A stretch of DNA of 26,633 nt from an uncultured Lachnospiraceae bacterium. GTDB taxonomy: Bacteria; Bacillota; Clostridia; Lachnospirales; Lachnospiraceae. Each line of letters opens with the position of its first letter. The first letter of the stretch is position 1. Under the pieces are notes generated by a model. It was not told the origin of the DNA. It did not search any database and saw only the letters and a list, made by a program, of their open reading frames with translations. Location: positions 1 to 26,633 of the forward strand of contig CALCMD010000079.1 of the NCBI GenBank assembly GCA_937965795.1. The letters run 5' to 3'. Below are positions 7,739 to 15,381 of the stretch, piece by piece. Position numbers and translations under genes: made by a program.

Positions 7739-8371
7739 ATGGAGTCAAATTATGAGAAACAGGTTCTTAGAGCGAGAACTCTGTTTTTGCAATATGATCA
7801 GGATGTGATGATCGATAAACTGCGGCTGAAAGCGGATGCAGAGTATCTGTATCTGACGCTTCTGGACAGAACGTACCGGATTGAAAGAAAAAGCGGTAAG
7901 GTCGAGGTGCGAAAGCAGGCGGGCTTTACCGTATGTCTGGATTATCAGGTCGTCATGATACTTTATGACATCCTGTGCCATTCCAAAGAAAGACCCGTGC
8001 TTTCCGGTACGTGGCGCGGGCTCTCTTCTTTGCAGATCACGCACAGCAGTCCTCCGGCAGACCGGTTTACCGCCCCGTTTGGGCGTGTGTTTTCCGGGAG
8101 AATCCAAAAGCTGGATGCTGCATGTAAAGAGCTGAAGGGGAAAAAGCTATCCACACCTGCGAGCGCAGACGTTTGTTACCAGATACCGCTGTTTTCTTTT
8201 TATCCTGTCATTTTTCAGTTTTGGGATGGCGACGAGGAATTTCCACCGAAAATCATGCTGCTGTGGGATGAACATTCCCTGGACTTTCTAAATTTTGAGA
8301 CTTTGTATTATGTGATGGGGCATCTGCTGGAAAGATTAAAAAAATCTGTCGTTGACAAGGATTTTCATTAA
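7739..8371 (+). CDS. DUF3786 domain protein, function unknown
   Basis: A 210-residue soluble protein. The C-terminal part FQFWDGDEEFPPKIMLLWDEHSLDFLNFETL resembles the signature end of DUF3786 proteins; the domain is found in anaerobes, and I know of no established function. The start at 7739 is chosen because AGGAGG lies 10 bases before it; the open frame begins at 7709 but that ATG overlaps the promoter. No signal peptide, membrane segment or cysteine cluster is seen. The promoter of the lysine riboswitch overlaps its last codons. Confidence 0.8.
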   Translation: MESNYEKQVLRARTLFLQYDQDVMIDKLRLKADAEYLYLTLLDRTYRIERKSGKVEVRKQAGFTVCLDYQVVMILYDILCHSKERPVLSGTWRGLSSLQITHSSPPADRFTAPFGRVFSGRIQKLDAACKELKGKKLSTPASADVCYQIPLFSFYPVIFQFWDGDEEFPPKIMLLWDEHSLDFLNFETLYYVMGHLLERLKKSVVDKDFH

Positions 8372-8380
8372 TGCTATAGT
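8352..8380 (+). promoter_or_regulatory. Promoter of the lysine riboswitch-dapAB transcript
   Basis: Perfect TTGACA (8352-8357), 17-base spacer, TATAGT (8375-8380). The -35 lies within the last codons of the preceding gene. Confidence 0.85.
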
Positions 8381-8439
8381 TAATGATAAGTTAATTGTCT
8401 GACAGAAAATGCGGAACAGTTATGAAACAGATACATATT

Positions 8440-8615
8440 TTAGAGTAGAGGTCGCGTGCTTCAATAGTAGCTCACCGGATGCGTTCAGGCGCAGTGGAAC
8501 GTGAGAGAAAGGGGAGGACGCCGAAAGGTGCAGTACCTGAGGCTGTACGCTTGGGCATACAGTGAAGAACTGTATGACTCTCATCATTTCTGATGGGGAG
8601 CTCTCTGAAGAAGTC
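8440..8615 (+). ncRNA. Lysine riboswitch (L box)
   Basis: Conserved L-box segments appear in order: AGAGGTCGCG (about 8447), AGTA, AAAGGGGAGGACGCCGAAAGG, CCTGAGGCTG, CTTGGGCA, ACTGT and finally GGGGAGCTCTCTGAAG (8595-8610). Together with an intrinsic terminator just before dapA this is a transcriptional OFF switch for lysine synthesis. Aptamer ends are approximate. Confidence 0.92.
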
Positions 8616-8642
8616 GCTGATATATGGAAAGATTCTTTGGAG

Positions 8643-8669
8643 CAGACCCTGAGGGTCTGTTTTATTTTT
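8643..8669 (+). terminator. Lysine riboswitch terminator
   Basis: CAGACCC (8643-8649), TGA loop, GGGTCTG (8653-8659), then TTTTATTTTTA. It lies between the aptamer and the AAGGAGG of dapA. Confidence 0.92.
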
Positions 8670-8683
8670 AAGGAGGAAAAGAA

Positions 8684-9574
8684 ATGGCTATATTTACAGG
8701 AGCAGGTGTTGCAATCGTCACACCGATGAAAGAAAATGGAGATGTCAACTATGAAGTTTTAGGAGAGATGATCGAGGAGCAGATTGCAGGCTCCACCGAC
8801 GCGCTGATCATCTGCGGCACCACAGGAGAATCTTCTACGTTAAGTCATGAGGAGCATCTGGATGTTATCAAATATGCGATTGATAAGGTGGCGAAAAGGA
8901 TTCCGGTTATTGCGGGAACAGGCTCGAACTGTACCGGGACTGCGATCTATCTTTCACAGGAAGCAGAAAAATATGGCGCAGACGGGCTTCTGCTGGTGAC
9001 GCCGTATTATAACAAAGCGACGCAGAAGGGACTGATCCGGCATTTTACTGCGGTGGCAGATTCCGTAAAGACGCCGATCATTCTGTATAACGTGCCGAGC
9101 AGAACGGGGTGCAACATCCTTCCGGAAACGGCGGTCGAGCTGGCAAAGAATGTGGAAAATATCGTGGCGATCAAAGAGGCCAGCGGAAACATTTCCCAGA
9201 TTGCGAAGCTGATGCAGCTTGCGGACGGATGTATTGATGTGTATTCGGGAAATGACGACCAGATCGTACCGATCCTTTCTCTTGGAGGAAAAGGAGTCAT
9301 CTCCGTACTTTCCAACGTTGCTCCGAAGGAGACGCATGACATTGTACAGCTTTATCTGGATGGAAAGGTAAAGGAAAGCTGCGCTTTACAGTTAAAAGCG
9401 CTTCCGCTGATCGACGCGCTTTTCTGTGAGGTAAACCCGATCCCGGTGAAGGCGGCGCTGAATCTTATGGGGAAGAAAGCCGGTATGCTTCGCGGGCCGC
9501 TGACAGAGATCGAGGAGGAACATGCCAGGAAGCTTGCGCAGGCACTGAAGGATTTTGGAATCGAATTAGCATAA
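8684..9574 (+). CDS. dapA: 4-hydroxy-tetrahydrodipicolinate synthase
   Basis: Condenses aspartate semialdehyde with pyruvate, the first step committed to lysine and diaminopimelate. The 296-residue class I aldolase shows CGTTGESSTL (T46, T47), the catalytic Y135 and R140 in ILYNVPSRTGCN, and Schiff-base K164 in VAIKEASGNI. Length is normal. AAGGAGG is 9 bases before the ATG. It is the first gene of a dapA-dapB operon under the lysine riboswitch; dapB follows after 18 bases. Confidence 0.98.
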   Translation: MAIFTGAGVAIVTPMKENGDVNYEVLGEMIEEQIAGSTDALIICGTTGESSTLSHEEHLDVIKYAIDKVAKRIPVIAGTGSNCTGTAIYLSQEAEKYGADGLLLVTPYYNKATQKGLIRHFTAVADSVKTPIILYNVPSRTGCNILPETAVELAKNVENIVAIKEASGNISQIAKLMQLADGCIDVYSGNDDQIVPILSLGGKGVISVLSNVAPKETHDIVQLYLDGKVKESCALQLKALPLIDALFCEVNPIPVKAALNLMGKKAGMLRGPLTEIEEEHARKLAQALKDFGIELA

Positions 9575-9592
9575 GACCAGGAGGAGTACGAC

Positions 9593-10354
9593 ATGATAAA
9601 AGTAATAATGCACGGATGCAACGGTCATATGGGACAGATGATTTCCGGTCTGGTAAAAGAAGATCCCGAAGTGGAGATCGTGGCGGGAATTGATGTCTGT
9701 GATAACGGAAAGAATGACTATCCGGTGTTTAAAGGCATTGACGCATGTGATGTGGAGGCGGACGCCGTCATTGATTTCGCATCGCCGAAAGCGGAAGATG
9801 CTCTTCTGGACTACTGCGTAAAAAAGCAGATTCCGGTCGTGGTATGCACAACGGGGCTTTCGGAAGAACAGGTGCAGAAGGTAAAGGAGACTTCGGAAAA
9901 GGTGGCAGTCCTGCGTTCCGCCAATATGTCGCTGGGCGTCAATACACTTTTGAAGCTTTTGAAAGAGGCGGCGAAGGTATTTGCGGGAGCAGGCTTTGAC
10001 ATGGAAATCGTAGAGAAGCATCACAAATATAAGGTAGACGCGCCGAGTGGAACTGCACTGGCGATGGCAGACAGTTTAAATGAAGCGCTTGGAAACGCAT
10101 ACACTTATAAATATGACAGAAGCCAGGAGAGAAAGGCGAGGGATGCGAAAGAAATTGGCATTTCAGCGGTGCGCGGCGGAAATATCGTAGGTGAGCACGA
10201 TGTGATTTTTGCCGGAACGGACGAGGTGGTTACCTTTAGCCATGCGGCTTATTCGAAAGCGGTATTTGGCAAAGGGGCGATTCAGGCCGCGAAGTTTTTA
10301 GCGGGGAAAAAGCCCGGGCTTTATGATATGAGCGATGTCATTGACGCACAATAA
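9593..10354 (+). CDS. dapB: 4-hydroxy-tetrahydrodipicolinate reductase
   Basis: Reduces the DapA product with NAD(P)H. The 253-residue protein has the nucleotide-binding GCNGHMGQM (8-16), CTTGLS, the catalytic EKHHKYKVDAPSGTA (141-155) and the C-terminal HAAYSKAVFGKGAI. CAGGAGG precedes the ATG. The operon ends at an intrinsic terminator. Confidence 0.98.
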   Translation: MIKVIMHGCNGHMGQMISGLVKEDPEVEIVAGIDVCDNGKNDYPVFKGIDACDVEADAVIDFASPKAEDALLDYCVKKQIPVVVCTTGLSEEQVQKVKETSEKVAVLRSANMSLGVNTLLKLLKEAAKVFAGAGFDMEIVEKHHKYKVDAPSGTALAMADSLNEALGNAYTYKYDRSQERKARDAKEIGISAVRGGNIVGEHDVIFAGTDEVVTFSHAAYSKAVFGKGAIQAAKFLAGKKPGLYDMSDVIDAQ

Positions 10355-10367
10355 ATGGCGGTTTTTG

Positions 10368-10399
10368 TTGCAGTCCACGCAGGTGGGCTGTAACTTTTT
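10368..10399 (+). terminator. Terminator after dapB
   Basis: An 11-bp stem with two G-U pairs, TTGCAGTCCAC (10368-10378) with GTGGGCTGTAA (10383-10393), then CTTTTT. Confidence 0.8.
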
Positions 10400-10434
10400 C
10401 CGGAGTTTTTGAGTTTGGTATGGAGGGGATGCAC

Positions 10435-11163
10435 ATGAGGAAAAAGGCAGGATATATCCTGGGAATCCTTCTTTGTCTGGGGGTATCCGGCTGCGCCGGA
10501 CAGACACAGAAAGAGACGCAGGCGGAGACACAGACAGAGAAGAGCACGCAGCAGGCCACGGAAGCAGAAAGTGAGACGGAGACAGAGGCGGCCACGGAGG
10601 CAGCCAGGCAGGAACCGGTAAATACGGTGATCGGTTCGCTGGTAGATATTGACTTAAAACAGCTTGTGGTTCTGTCGGATAATGGAAACGAGATTATTTT
10701 TCCGATCAAAGGAGCAGAGCTGGATTTTCGCGGAGGATTTCGTGTGGGGAATCTGGTAGCGGTAGAATACACGGGAGAAATCGTGTCGCCAGACAGCAGA
10801 AAGGCGGATATTTCGGTTCGGCGGGTGGCTGATTCGGCGGATGTGCAGGAATTGCAGGAAGAGAAATCCGTAAGCGATACAGAAAACGGACAGGAAACGG
10901 AGACAGAGACAACGCAAAGTGAAGAATCCGGACAGGAGAAAGAAGAAGTCAAGAGCGTGCAGGGGAAAATTCAGAAGATGGATTTGAACAGCATGACGAT
11001 TCTGACGGACGACGGGAAAACGTATACTTTTGGAATTATGAATGTAAGGATGTATTTTGCAAAAGGAATCAAAAAGGGCGTAAAGATTACGGTGTCTTAT
11101 CAGGGAGAGCTTTCGGGAGAAGAAGCGAAGGTGATTTCCGTTACGGAAAAGGAGAGGGAATAG
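10435..11163 (+). CDS. Putative lipoprotein with two related beta-type repeats
   Basis: The start at 10435 follows GGAGGGG by 6 bases; the frame is open from 10420. The lipobox is GVSGC with C20 after a hydrophobic stretch, so a membrane-anchored extracellular lipoprotein is expected. A T/E/Q-rich spacer follows, then TVIGSLVDIDLKQLVVLSDNG to VAVEYTGEI, a second acidic spacer, and SVQGKIQKMDLNSMTILTDDG to ITVSYQGEL. The two segments are clearly related copies of about 55 residues (OB-like or similar small beta fold; fold not proved). The next gene begins 1 base after its stop. I know no function. Confidence 0.82.
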   Translation: MRKKAGYILGILLCLGVSGCAGQTQKETQAETQTEKSTQQATEAESETETEAATEAARQEPVNTVIGSLVDIDLKQLVVLSDNGNEIIFPIKGAELDFRGGFRVGNLVAVEYTGEIVSPDSRKADISVRRVADSADVQELQEEKSVSDTENGQETETETTQSEESGQEKEEVKSVQGKIQKMDLNSMTILTDDGKTYTFGIMNVRMYFAKGIKKGVKITVSYQGELSGEEAKVISVTEKERE

Positions 11164-11164
11164 A

Positions 11165-11521
11165 ATGAACGTATTACTGATAGAGTATCCTAAATGCACG
11201 ACGTGTAAGAAGGCAAAGAAATGGCTGGAGGAGCATGGAATCGACTATACGGACAGAAATATAAAAGAAGAGAATCCAACGGAAGAGGAAGTAAGAGAAT
11301 TTCATAAAAAGAGCGGCCTGCCTCTGAAACGCTTCTTTAATACCAGCGGGATGGTTTACAGAGACATGAAGCTGAAGGACAGGCTGACGGCGATGACAGA
11401 GGAAGAACAGTATGCGCTGCTGGGGACGGACGGAATGCTTATCAAGCGTCCGCTCATCGTCGCAGAGGATTTTGTCCTTGTCGGATTCCGGGAAAAAGAA
11501 TGGGAAGAGCGTCTGGTGTAG
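11165..11521 (+). CDS. ArsC/Spx-family thioredoxin-fold protein
   Basis: A 118-residue member of the arsenate reductase/Spx family with the redox pair CTTC (C11, C14), SGLPLKRFFNTSG, and IKRPLIV (K94-R95-P96). The CxxC and the length fit the Spx/MgsR/YusI-like branch as well as ArsC. No arsenic genes are nearby, so arsenate reduction is not supported by context. It is squeezed between a lipoprotein gene (1-base gap) and greA (15-base gap). A neighbouring transcription elongation factor and an Spx-type protein could both touch RNA polymerase, but co-location alone is weak evidence. Confidence 0.88.
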   Translation: MNVLLIEYPKCTTCKKAKKWLEEHGIDYTDRNIKEENPTEEEVREFHKKSGLPLKRFFNTSGMVYRDMKLKDRLTAMTEEEQYALLGTDGMLIKRPLIVAEDFVLVGFREKEWEERLV

Positions 11522-11536
11522 GAGGAAGAAAGAGCG

Positions 11537-12040
11537 ATGGGTGAAAAGCTGACAAAGAGCGATGTGAAAAAGATCGAGCAGGAAATCGAACACCGGAAGC
11601 TGGTGGTTCGAAAGGAAGCGCTGGAGGCCGTAAAAGAAGCCAGAGCCCAGGGGGATTTAAGTGAGAACTTCGAATATCATGCGGCGAAAAAAGATAAAAA
11701 CAGCAATGAGAGCAGAATCCGGTATCTGGAGCGCATGCTGAAAAATGCCCAGATCATCTCGGATGAATCAAAGCCTGACGAGGTGGGAATCAATGATACA
11801 ATTGTAGTCTATTTTGAGGACGACGAGGAAGAGGAGACGTACCGGCTGGTTACCAGTATCCGGGGAAATTCTCTGGCGGGGCTGATCAGTACGGAATCTC
11901 CGATCGGAAAAGCCGTGCTTCATCACCGGGTCGGTGACCGGGTGGAAGTGAAAGTAAATGACAGTTATGGTTATTTTATAGAAATCCGTTCCATTACAAA
12001 GACAGGAGAAGAAGCGTCGGATCACATTCGCAGATTTTGA
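11537..12040 (+). CDS. greA: Transcription elongation factor GreA
   Basis: Rescues backtracked RNA polymerase by stimulating transcript cleavage. The 167-residue protein has the N-terminal coiled coil with the tip motif GDLSENFEYHAAKK carrying the acidic D/E pair, and the C-terminal FKBP-like domain (about 90-160: VGINDTIVVYF to SPIGKAVLHHRVGDRVEVKV). Length is slightly over the usual 158, through a short C-terminal tail. TAGGAGGAAG precedes the ATG. It ends the operon at a bidirectional terminator. Confidence 0.96.
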   Translation: MGEKLTKSDVKKIEQEIEHRKLVVRKEALEAVKEARAQGDLSENFEYHAAKKDKNSNESRIRYLERMLKNAQIISDESKPDEVGINDTIVVYFEDDEEEETYRLVTSIRGNSLAGLISTESPIGKAVLHHRVGDRVEVKVNDSYGYFIEIRSITKTGEEASDHIRRF

Positions 12041-12049
12041 AAGGAAACA

Positions 12050-12094
12050 TAAAAAGGACTGCTGTTTCGTTATTTTACAGCAGTCCTATATTTT
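12050..12094. terminator. Bidirectional terminator between greA and a lipoprotein gene
   Basis: Stem AGGACTGCTGT (12055-12065) with ACAGCAGTCCT (12077-12087), followed by ATATTTT on the plus strand and preceded by AAAAA, which gives a U-run on the minus strand. Confidence 0.88.
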
Positions 12095-12119
12095 AAATTG
12101 CAAAAGTGAAAGGCAAAAA

Positions 12120-12752
12120 CTACCAGGGATGAAATTCTCCGTTGGAGTCCATCGCTCCGTCATCCCTTAACGTATAGGTGACGCCATTGCTGTCCGCCCA
12201 GTCTCCATTGGCGTTTTTTGTGAGGCGGACGAGCTTGCCATCGTTGCGGTAGAGGTCTACTGCCTCTCCGGTGTCGGTTCCGGGCACGCCGCTGTCGTTT
12301 CGATATTCAGGCGGGTCATAATAATACTGTGTTCCATTGCTGTCTTTTACGCCGTTTTCATAGAAAGTATAAGAGTTTCCGTTTTTATCCACCCAGTTTC
12401 CGCTGGAGTTCTGAGAAACGTAAATGGTATTTCCGGCTTCGTCGAAGAAATAACGTTCTTCCTCTTTCGAAGAGCTTCCGGAATCCGGATTTCCCTGACT
12501 CTCGCTTTGTGGTTCGGTCTGTTTCTGAGTTTCGGTCTGGCGTTCCGTTTGCTTTTCGGTCTGCGGTTCGGTCTGTTTCTGGGTTTCCGTCTGCTTCTCT
12601 GTCTGCTTTTCTGTGACAGGCTGCTTTGGGGTTTCTGTCTGTGACTCGCTCTGTGTTTCCTTTTCCGGATTTTTCGGTTTGCATCCGTACAGAGTGGACA
12701 TACAGAGAAGGCCGATGCAGGTCATTGCAAGAAGTTTTTTATGATTTTTCAT
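12120..12752 (-). CDS. Putative lipoprotein with an 18-residue tandem repeat and two Trp/Gly/Asp repeats
   Basis: The start at 12752 follows GGAGGG by 7 bases; the frame is open from 12767. A signal peptide with lipobox LYGC (C24) predicts surface anchoring. Residues 48-65 and 66-83 are an almost exact tandem repeat, EKQTEKQTETQKQTEPQT and EKQTERQTETQKQTEPQS. The C-terminal half holds two related segments, SGNWVDKNGNSYTFYENGVKDSNG and NGDWADSNGVTYTLRDDGAMDSNG, like small wall- or ligand-binding repeats. The layout of a long flexible stalk followed by repeats suggests display outside the cell wall. No function is known to me. Confidence 0.8.
   Translation of the reverse strand: MKNHKKLLAMTCIGLLCMSTLYGCKPKNPEKETQSESQTETPKQPVTEKQTEKQTETQKQTEPQTEKQTERQTETQKQTEPQSESQGNPDSGSSSKEEERYFFDEAGNTIYVSQNSSGNWVDKNGNSYTFYENGVKDSNGTQYYYDPPEYRNDSGVPGTDTGEAVDLYRNDGKLVRLTKNANGDWADSNGVTYTLRDDGAMDSNGEFHPW
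12504..12611 (-). repeat. 54-base in-frame tandem repeat, two copies
   Basis: Encodes two 18-residue K/Q/T/E units in the lipoprotein stalk, differing at two residues. In-frame repeats of this kind can change copy number by slippage. Confidence 0.75.
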
Positions 12753-12792
12753 TCGGTATCCCTCCATTGTTCAGGTTGACTGATACATGTTC

Positions 12793-12821
12793 ATTTTAAC
12801 GGATTTTGTGGAATGTGTCAA
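12793..12821 (-). promoter_or_regulatory. Promoter of the reverse lipoprotein gene
   Basis: Reverse strand: perfect TTGACA, 17-base spacer, TAAAAT. The leader to ATG 12752 is about 35 bases. Confidence 0.8.
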
Positions 12822-12860
12822 TTGTGTTACGGATTATTAATGAAATGTTAAGAAGGCGGC

Positions 12861-12989
12861 ATTACTGTTCTGGTCAGGACTTTGCACTCGCTGCAAAGTC
12901 CGTGAGAAAGTGATTCAGGTGTGAGCAAATCCCATTCGCGAAGCGAATTTTAAATGGATTTGCGAATGTTACTGTGAACAACGTGATCA
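12861..12989. repeat. Nested palindromic intergenic repeat, copy 1 (compound)
   Basis: Contains the hairpin GGACTTTGCA (12877-12886) / TGCAAAGTCC (12892-12901) followed by GTGAGAA, as in the copy at 18503-18576. Immediately after it is a second nested palindrome: outer GCAAATCC (12925-12932) / GGATTTGC (12956-12963) enclosing ATTCGC-GAA-GCGAAT (12934-12948). A third inverted pair, GTTACTG/CAGTAAC, ends near 12989. There is no U-run, so these are not simple terminators. Confidence 0.75.
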
Positions 12990-13022
12990 GTAACGAGGCG
13001 GCGATCAGGAAGGGGGAGAAAG

Positions 13023-13616
13023 ATGCTGTATGATAAGGATATACGTGAGCCGCTGTTTGAGTTTCTGGAAGAGCGGTTTTGGAAGATACGGATTCTGGAG
13101 GAAAAGCAGATGGGAAGGTCGCGGGCGGACATTGTGATGGTTCTTCCGGAAATCCTGGTTGGAATCGAGATCAAAAGCGATGCCGATACTTACACGCGTT
13201 TAAGCAGACAGGTCAGAGATTACGATCAGTATTTCGATCAGAACTATATCGTGGCAGGGGCAAGCCACGGACTGCATGTGAAAGAACATGTGCCCGGCTG
13301 GTGGGGGATCATCACGGTCGAGCAGGTGGGCGAGCAGGTGGATTTTTATGTATTGCGGAAGGCAGAGAAAAATCCGGGAAGAAATCTGAAGAGGAAGCTG
13401 TCGATTCTGTGGCGTGCGGAGCTGGCGCATATTCAGGAAAGAAATAAAATGCCGAAATACAGAAACAAGAGTAAGGATTTTGTGATTGGGAAAATTCTGG
13501 AGCGCGTGCCAGGGAAGCTTCTGGATGCGCAGATTAGTGAAGAACTGTTCGAGAGGGATTATACTCTGGGAAAAGAAACCGTACGCGCCTGCCGGAAAAA
13601 CGGTTGCACCATTTGA
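13023..13616 (+). CDS. sce7726 family protein, PD-(D/E)XK nuclease-like
   Basis: A 197-residue protein of the sce7726 type: DIREPLFEFLEE, MGRSRADIVMV, GIEIKSDADTYTRL, and VPGWWGIITVE. D36 and E49-x-K51 form a PD-(D/E)XK-like pattern, so a nuclease fold is likely, though a nuclease role has not been shown to my knowledge. GGGGGAG precedes the ATG. The gene stands alone between a compound palindromic repeat and the pheB promoter. Basic residues are frequent in the C-terminal 70 residues (KMPKYRNKSKDF), consistent with nucleic-acid contact. Confidence 0.8.
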   Translation: MLYDKDIREPLFEFLEERFWKIRILEEKQMGRSRADIVMVLPEILVGIEIKSDADTYTRLSRQVRDYDQYFDQNYIVAGASHGLHVKEHVPGWWGIITVEQVGEQVDFYVLRKAEKNPGRNLKRKLSILWRAELAHIQERNKMPKYRNKSKDFVIGKILERVPGKLLDAQISEELFERDYTLGKETVRACRKNGCTI

Positions 13617-13632
13617 ATAAATGTGTTAATAT
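13604..13632 (+). promoter_or_regulatory. Possible promoter of the pheB-hom-apgM operon
   Basis: Weak TTGCAC (13604-13609), 17-base spacer, TAATAT (13627-13632) with extended TGT. The -35 lies in the end of the preceding gene. Confidence 0.45.
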
Positions 13633-13683
13633 CTTCCTTGTGAATACAAATGTATTTGAAGAGCGCACAAACGGAGAGGTACT

Positions 13684-14127
13684 ATGTCAAAAAAGAACGA
13701 ATATTTTGTTGTGAAACAGAAGGCTGTGCCCGAAGTATTGCAGAAGGTAGTTGAGGCGAAACGGCTGCTGGAGTCTGAAAAAGCTGTGACAGTACAGGAA
13801 GCGGCAGATCAGGTAGGAATCAGCAGGAGCTCCTTTTATAAATATAAGGATGATATTTTTCCGTTTCGTGATAATGAAAAGGGAAAGACGATCACTTTCG
13901 TCATTCAGATGAATGATGAACCAGGACTGCTTTCCGATGTTCTTCATGTGGTTGCGGATTATAACGCCAACATTTTGACGATTCACCAGAGCGTCCCGAT
14001 CAATGGAGTGGCTTCGCTTACTTTAAGCGTGGATATTTTGCCGACCACCGGGGAGGTTTCGCGGATGATCGAAGAGATTGAGAAAAAAGAGGGCGTTATG
14101 TACCTGAAAATAATGGCCAGAGAATAA
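13684..14127 (+). CDS. pheB: ACT domain protein, PheB/UPF0735 type
   Basis: A 147-residue regulator-like protein. Residues about 34-60 (AVTVQEAADQVGISRSSFYKYKDDIF) form a helix-turn-helix-like segment, and 68-147 an ACT domain (TITFVIQMNDEPGLLSDVLHVVADYNANILTIHQS). ACT domains bind amino acids. The B. subtilis homologue is called PheB, but the biochemical role is not settled. The stop is directly followed by the hom frame. Its position ahead of hom suggests that it senses threonine or another aspartate-family product; that is inference. Confidence 0.9.
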   Translation: MSKKNEYFVVKQKAVPEVLQKVVEAKRLLESEKAVTVQEAADQVGISRSSFYKYKDDIFPFRDNEKGKTITFVIQMNDEPGLLSDVLHVVADYNANILTIHQSVPINGVASLTLSVDILPTTGEVSRMIEEIEKKEGVMYLKIMARE

Positions 14128-14151
14128 ATGGCAGAAAGGAAGAAAGAGAAA

Positions 14152-15366
14152 ATGATACAGATAGCGGTATTAGGATATGGAACAGTAGGAAGCGGCGTGG
14201 TGGAGGTTATCAACACGAATCATGCCAGCATCAATAAAAAGGCGGGCGACGAGATCAATATCAAGTATGTCCTTGATTTGAGAGATTTTCCGGGGGATCC
14301 GATTCAGGAGAAAGTTGTCCATGATTTTGATATCATCTTAAATGACCCGGAGGTTAAGATTATTGCGGAGGTTATGGGAGGCGTGGAGCCTGCATACACC
14401 TTTACAAAGAAAGCGCTCCTCGCGGGAAAGAGCGTGTGTACTTCGAATAAGGAGCTGGTGGCGAGACACGGGGCAGAGCTTTTACAGATTGCCCGCGATA
14501 AGAATATCAATTACCTCTTTGAAGCAAGCTGCGGCGGCGGAATTCCGATTATCCGTCCGTTAAATTCTTCTCTGACAGCGGATGAGATTGATGAAATCAC
14601 CGGCATCTTAAACGGAACGACAAACTATATCCTCACAGAGATGTTCGATAAAGGTTCCGATTTTGAGGATGTTTTGAAAGAAGCACAGGAAAAAGGTTAT
14701 GCGGAGAGAAATCCTGAGGCGGATATAGAAGGGTATGACGCATGCAGAAAGATTGCCATTTTGTCCTCTCTTGCGCTGGGGCAGCAGGTAGATTTCCAGG
14801 ATATTTATACAGAAGGAATTACAGGAATCACAGCGACAGATATTAAATATGTAAAAGCGATGGGTAAGACTGTGAAGCTGCTGGCATACAGCCGGAAAAT
14901 GGAGGAAGGCTTTTATGCTATGGTTGCTCCGGAAATTGTGGGTCCGGATGACCCGCTGTACAGTGTGAGCGGCGTGTTCAATGCCATTTTCGTACATGGA
15001 AATGTGCTGGGTGACGCTATGTTTTATGGAAGCGGAGCAGGAAAGCTCCCGACGGCGAGCGCAGTCGTTGCGGATATCATTGATGAGGCGAAACACCTGA
15101 ACAGAACCATTATGTCCTTCTGGAGCAGCAATAAACTGGAGCTGACGGATATGAGCAATTCCAAAAAGAAATTCTTTGTCCGCGTAAAAGGAAATCCGGA
15201 GACAGACCTGGAGAATGTACAGGAGGTTTTTGGTACGGTTCAGCCGATGACGCTTCCGGGCGTGGAGGGTGAATTTGGATTTACGACGGAAGTGATGTCC
15301 GAGGCGGCATATGAAGAAAAATCGAAAAAGTATGGAGATGTCATCAACAGAATCCGTATGAGATAA
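14152..15366 (+). CDS. hom: Homoserine dehydrogenase
   Basis: Reduces aspartate semialdehyde to homoserine. N-terminal NAD(P)-binding AVLGYGTVGSGVVEV, then SNKELVARHG, FEASCGGGIPIIRPL, ILNGTTNYIL and the catalytic-region AEADIEG-like NPEADIEGYDACRKIAILSSLA. I start at 14152 because AAGGA lies 11 bases before it and the protein then begins at MIQIAVLG; an ATG at 14128, directly after the pheB stop, would add 8 residues. The C-terminus after residue about 340 is short and only vaguely ACT-like compared with the common 430-residue enzymes, which may be linked to the separate ACT protein upstream. Confidence 0.96.
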   Translation: MIQIAVLGYGTVGSGVVEVINTNHASINKKAGDEINIKYVLDLRDFPGDPIQEKVVHDFDIILNDPEVKIIAEVMGGVEPAYTFTKKALLAGKSVCTSNKELVARHGAELLQIARDKNINYLFEASCGGGIPIIRPLNSSLTADEIDEITGILNGTTNYILTEMFDKGSDFEDVLKEAQEKGYAERNPEADIEGYDACRKIAILSSLALGQQVDFQDIYTEGITGITATDIKYVKAMGKTVKLLAYSRKMEEGFYAMVAPEIVGPDDPLYSVSGVFNAIFVHGNVLGDAMFYGSGAGKLPTASAVVADIIDEAKHLNRTIMSFWSSNKLELTDMSNSKKKFFVRVKGNPETDLENVQEVFGTVQPMTLPGVEGEFGFTTEVMSEAAYEEKSKKYGDVINRIRMR

Positions 15367-15381
15367 ATATGGAGGCAGATT

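Noticed and set aside
10485..10499. TCCGGCTGCGCCGGA palindrome as a member of the element's repeat family
   Set aside because: It lies in coding sequence of a chromosomal lipoprotein and differs in arms and centre from the 17-mer.
14128..14151. ATG 14128 as the start of hom
   Set aside because: Possible, but the SD is weak and the conserved protein begins at MIQIAVLG; ATG 14152 has AAGGA upstream.
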